From Spiroplasma culicicola AES-1 (lineage in GTDB: Bacteria; Bacillota_I; Bacilli_A; Mycoplasmatales; Mycoplasmataceae): a stretch of DNA of 64,000 nt. A model generated the notes under the pieces. It searched no databases. It had not been told where the DNA came from and worked only from the letters and a program-made list of their open reading frames with translations. The translations under genes and the position numbers were made by a program. Positions 63,808 through 64,000 of the stretch are shown here, one piece after another (within the stretch, counting starts at the first letter, position 1; every line of letters starts with the position of its first letter). Location of the stretch: contig NZ_CP006681.1 of assembly GCF_000565175.1 (NCBI RefSeq), positions 1 to 64,000 on the forward strand, written 5' to 3'.

Positions 63808-64000
63808 ATGGCACGTGATACTGGTATTATTAAAAAACATGGTAAACTTGCAGACTTAATTATTGCTCAAGATGAAGTTTATTCAAAATTAACAGATCAA
63901 CAACTTAGAGATAAAACAGAAGAATTTAAAGAAAGATTAACAAAGGGAGAAACTCTTGATGATATTTTAATTGAAGCATATGCAACAGTTAGAGAAGCGG
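63808..64000 (+). CDS. secA: Protein translocase ATPase SecA (partial, N-terminal)
   Basis: First 64 codons of SecA, cut by the window end. The start [16 protein letters not shown], then [13 protein letters not shown] and EAYATVREA, match the N terminus of the SecA motor (just before its DEAD Walker A). GAAGGGAAG precedes the ATG. SecA drives SecYEG export, consistent with secE earlier in the window. Confidence 0.93.
   Translation, partial: MARDTGIIKKHGKLADLIIAQDEVYSKLTDQQLRDKTEEFKERLTKGETLDDILIEAYATVREA

Overview
The window is the origin-proximal part of a wall-less Mollicute chromosome, opening on the first base of dnaA. Base composition is extremely A+T rich. In-frame TGA occurs throughout conserved genes where tryptophan is expected, and every gene ends in TAA or TAG, so translation table 4 applies and most long genes look broken under the standard code. 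The lipoprotein signal peptide, a single MreB, AsnA and a FolT-like ECF protein point to the Entomoplasmatales. Spiroplasma is the best guess, mainly because MreB is present; species cannot be fixed from sequence alone.

Layout. 1-8263 is dnaA, a short oriC with one perfect DnaA box, dnaN, gyrB, gyrA and serS. Two perfect parS-like palindromes and the SRP RNA gene follow. 8491-14670 carries tadA, dnaX, recR, tmk, holB, a TrmN6-like methylase and tilS. 14712-18585 is ftsH, hslO and an ABC ATPase. 18639-19436 is a reverse-strand HAD phosphatase. 19623-24102 is DUF1904, dusB, lysS, asnA and ispD. 24198-27312 is rpsF-ssb-rpsR-rplI-dnaB. 27374-29927 holds two lineage-specific genes, a lipoprotein and a protein with a prion-like Q/N/G/M-rich segment. 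29929-35459 is ung, an ECF S component, cysS, rlmB, a SigH-like sigma factor, rpmG, secE and nusG. 35528-53769 is the rplKA/rplJL/rpoBC block, interrupted by ppiB plus a candidate small RNA, by two tandem HAD genes, and by a 5.7-kb accessory segment (MerR, acetyltransferase, membrane protein, MreB, MarR, ABC exporter). 53861-54936 is rpiB and upp. 55144-61977 is the complete F1Fo ATP synthase operon. 62004-63572 is a reverse-strand pair (5'-3' exonuclease, YigZ/IMPACT). The window ends inside secA.

The backbone matches the Firmicutes ancestral order (dnaA...dnaX-recR...tilS-ftsH-hslO-dusB-lysS, cysS-rlmB-sigH-rpmG-secE-nusG-rplKA-rplJL-rpoBC) with losses and insertions. Replication, tRNA modification and charging, transcription and ATP supply make up most of the content. 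Regulation visible in the DNA includes an L10-type attenuator before rplJ, an S6:S18-like leader before rpsF, a MerR-type 19-bp-spacer promoter, and a divergent MarR/ABC-exporter operator region. No tRNA, rRNA, CRISPR array, insertion sequence or prophage was seen. No gene-free stretch is much over 300 bases; the longest (36041-36353) holds a candidate small RNA and the rplK promoter and leader.
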